Below, one piece after another: positions 62,127 to 64,000 of a stretch of DNA of 64,000 bases (the first letter of the stretch is position 1; every line of letters begins with the position of its first letter). The notes beneath the pieces are model-generated. The model did not search any database, was not told the DNA's origin, and saw only the letters and a list, made by a program, of their open reading frames with translations. The DNA is taken from assembly GCA_030263475.1 (NCBI GenBank), contig SZPC01000010.1, positions 8,423 to 72,422 of the forward strand. The letters run 5' to 3'. The position numbers and the translations under genes were made by a program. This stretch comes from OLB4 sp002050165 (GTDB lineage: Bacteria; Bacteroidota; Ignavibacteria; Tepidaquicellales; Tepidaquicellaceae).

Positions 62127-64000
62127 ATGAAAAAATTAATTTTACTTACTCCGGTTGTTCTGTTAATCGGATTACTATTAATGGGACAATCATTTTTCAA
62201 AAGGGGGTTTAATTTTAATAATCCTCCGGATATGCTTACAATATTACCAGCCGACGATCCTTCAACGGACTTTAATTCAAAACCGGTCAATTATGTATGG
62301 TCACATTCACCGGTTATTCACCCACTCAAAGGAGGTGACGCGATTGTAAGCCCTAATTTCAGACCTTACCCGACAACAAACACCAACCAAAGTGAAGTCA
62401 TTATTGTAAGGCATCCGTTAAACCAAAATATGATGTGGGCATCAGCAAACATGACCACAATCGGTGGTTCTCTTTTTATAAGCGAAGGATTATATCTTAC
62501 TACAAATTCCGGGGTTAACTGGTTTGGCAGTGATACTATTGCCTCTCAACCAATTAACAACCACTCCGGCGATCCCGGCCCTATTATTGATAAAGACGGT
62601 ACTCTTTTGATGAGCCATTTAATTGGTTCGGGACCGGGAATGGGAGTATCACGTTCAACTAACCTTGGTCAAAGCTGGGACAATATCAGAACAATTAATA
62701 CTTCTTCAAGTAACGATAAAAATCTCGCATGTACTGACGGTTCTCCGTCCAGTCCATTTTACGGAAATAGCTACGTTTACTGGACTGATTTCGCTCAATC
62801 CGGCATTGCACCAATCGTTCTTTCAAGATCTACTAACGGAGGACAAAACTGGTCAGCGCCGGTTAATATCAGCAATCCTACAAGCCCTTATCCTAGGTCA
62901 CAAGGTTGTGATGGAGTGGTCGGAAATGACGGGACTGTTTATGTAACCTGGCGTGATCATCAATCTCTTTCACCATTCACCGGAAAAAGAGTTGGCTTAG
63001 CAAGATCAACCGACGGTGGTGCGTCCTGGAATACAACAACAGAAGCTTTTCTGATGAATGGGACTCGTTCGACAAGTTTCGGATCATACGGAATAAGGAC
63101 GAATGATTTCCCAAGAATTGATATTGATAGAACAGGCGGACCCAGAGACGGGTGGCTTTATATTGTTACTTCTCAATACAACTTAGCCCCGGCAGGATCT
63201 GATGCTGATATTATACTAAACAGGTCAACTGACGGTGGAGACACCTGGTCATCGGGCATAAGAGTTAATCAGGATCCGTTGAACAACGGAAAGGTTCAGT
63301 TCTTTCCTGCAATCCGGGTTGACGAACAAGGTGGAATCAACGTTGTTTACTATGACAACAGAAATACAGCAACTGATTCAGCCGAAGTTTTCGTTTCACG
63401 TTCTATCGATGGTGGTGACACATGGGAAGATATTGTCGTAAGTGACCATAGATTCAGACCGAGACCAATTTCCGGGCTTGCAGGTGGATATATGGGAGAT
63501 TACATTGGAATTACCTCCGGTAACTCAAAAGTCTGGCCTGTATGGATGGATAATTCAACGGGTAATTTCCAATTGTGGACTGCATCAATTACAATTGCAA
63601 ATAATCCGCTTAATTCATTTAATCTTCAAACTCCCTCTCCGGGTGTAACATTAACGTCATTTCCGGGTTCGACAACAACTGTCAGCATAACATGGGATAC
63701 TTCTGCAACCGGTGCTTCATATAAATCACTACCGTCATCTTCAAATTCACTGACTCTCACTCTCGGTCAACTCGACGGAATACTTGAAGGTCTCGGTTTA
63801 AATCCCGGACAAAGTATAACCGGTCAATGGGATGTATGGGCTTTCAGACCAAATCCACCTCAAAACGATTCATTGAAATCATCCAATGGTCCGAGAAGTA
63901 TTACGCTTGAGCGTGGTATCCCCCAGCTTTCGGCTTTCAACCTGAACTCTCCGCCGAACAATACGACAATTACTACATCTGTGTTTAACAACTCACAGGT
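62127..64000 (+). CDS. Large secreted BNR/sialidase-like repeat protein, 3' end outside window
   Basis: From ATG 62127 the frame is open through the last base (624 codons), so only its beginning is seen. Signal peptide: MKKLILLTPVVLLIGLLLMG. The next 450 residues form a beta-propeller with Asp-box (BNR) repeats: STNLGQSWDN, STNGGQNWSA, STDGGASWN, STDGGDTWSS and SIDGGDTWED, spaced 50-90 residues apart. From about 497 come SusE/SusF-like modules (FNLQTPSPGVTL..., SLTLTLGQLDGILEGLGLNP, then a second starting FNLNSPPNNTTI). A type IX tail beyond the window is likely. No sialidase catalytic set (Arg triad, FRIP) was recognised. Confidence 0.85.
   Translation, partial: MKKLILLTPVVLLIGLLLMGQSFFKRGFNFNNPPDMLTILPADDPSTDFNSKPVNYVWSHSPVIHPLKGGDAIVSPNFRPYPTTNTNQSEVIIVRHPLNQNMMWASANMTTIGGSLFISEGLYLTTNSGVNWFGSDTIASQPINNHSGDPGPIIDKDGTLLMSHLIGSGPGMGVSRSTNLGQSWDNIRTINTSSSNDKNLACTDGSPSSPFYGNSYVYWTDFAQSGIAPIVLSRSTNGGQNWSAPVNISNPTSPYPRSQGCDGVVGNDGTVYVTWRDHQSLSPFTGKRVGLARSTDGGASWNTTTEAFLMNGTRSTSFGSYGIRTNDFPRIDIDRTGGPRDGWLYIVTSQYNLAPAGSDADIILNRSTDGGDTWSSGIRVNQDPLNNGKVQFFPAIRVDEQGGINVVYYDNRNTATDSAEVFVSRSIDGGDTWEDIVVSDHRFRPRPISGLAGGYMGDYIGITSGNSKVWPVWMDNSTGNFQLWTASITIANNPLNSFNLQTPSPGVTLTSFPGSTTTVSITWDTSATGASYKSLPSSSNSLTLTLGQLDGILEGLGLNPGQSITGQWDVWAFRPNPPQNDSLKSSNGPRSITLERGIPQLSAFNLNSPPNNTTITTSVFNNSQ

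Noticed and set aside
1..64000. tRNA, rRNA, CRISPR, insertion sequence or integrase
   Set aside because: I looked through the intergenic spaces for cloverleaf or repeat-spacer patterns and through the proteins for transposase or recombinase motifs and found none.

Overview
The window reads as a continuous piece of chromosome from a low-GC, Gram-negative bacterium of the Fibrobacterota-Chlorobiota-Bacteroidota group, most likely from the Ignavibacteria. The reasons are: a C-terminal type IX secretion tail with the NYPNPFNP signature on a secreted nuclease; a TonB-dependent receptor with a carboxypeptidase-like N-terminal domain; a BamD lipoprotein and an Omp85 protein; promoters fitting the Bacteroidota TAnnTTTG pattern; and many TTG starts. 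The taxonomic call is inference. I see no tRNA, rRNA, CRISPR array, integrase or transposase, so this looks like core genome.

Layout. 1-2791: end of a HAD hydrolase, acpS, then (minus strand) cysS and a caspase-like protein. 2983-4620: secreted endonuclease I. 4860-11367: ppk1, a carB that stops half-way, glyS, a SemiSWEET sugar carrier and a porin-like protein. 11409-17370 (minus): a tightly overlapping operon of lipoprotein, sucD, folB, folK, deoxynucleoside kinase, small membrane protein, glycosyltransferase 9 and Ppx/GppA. 17581-20288: glutamate dehydrogenase, an unknown membrane protein, bamD. 20292-27920: thioesterase and a cytochrome c maturation cluster (ccmA, ccmB, lipoprotein, ccmC, a small ccmD, ccmE, ccmF) followed by an Omp85 protein. 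28036-32976: a nitrosative/oxidative-stress and Fe-S repair cluster (DUF2249 protein, RIC/YtfE-type hemerythrin, CopD-like protein, DUF1858-DUF2249 protein, heme-copper-oxidase-like membrane protein, SufT-like factor, Rrf2 regulator). 33052-33504 (minus): a lipoprotein gene interrupted by one in-frame stop. 33597-43794: enoyl-CoA hydratase, an unknown acidic protein, TonB receptor, thioredoxin-TPR protein, a barrel protein, penicillin acylase homologue, rsmA. 43791-53528: mfd, MATE transporter, ispH, an acyl-CoA dehydrogenase of the glutaryl-CoA type, glnA and lrp. 53828-61881: aldo/keto reductase, a divergent deacetylase-like protein, tadA, an M15-like secreted protein, HPr, a membrane protein, polyprenyl synthase, subtilase, lipB. 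62127-64000: start of a large secreted BNR-repeat protein that runs off the end.

How the parts fit. The cell makes c-type cytochromes through a variant System I whose CcmE carries Cys instead of the heme-binding His, stores polyphosphate (ppk1 and ppx are both present), assimilates ammonia by Gdh and GlnA with an Lrp-type regulator beside glnA, builds its outer membrane with BamD/Omp85, and exports proteins by type IX secretion. The most distinctive block is the stress cluster: its first gene and its promoter/operator are partly duplicated in tandem, and an Fe-S-type Rrf2 regulator lies at its far end, so that NO- or redox-responsive control through the repeated inverted repeat is a plausible hypothesis.
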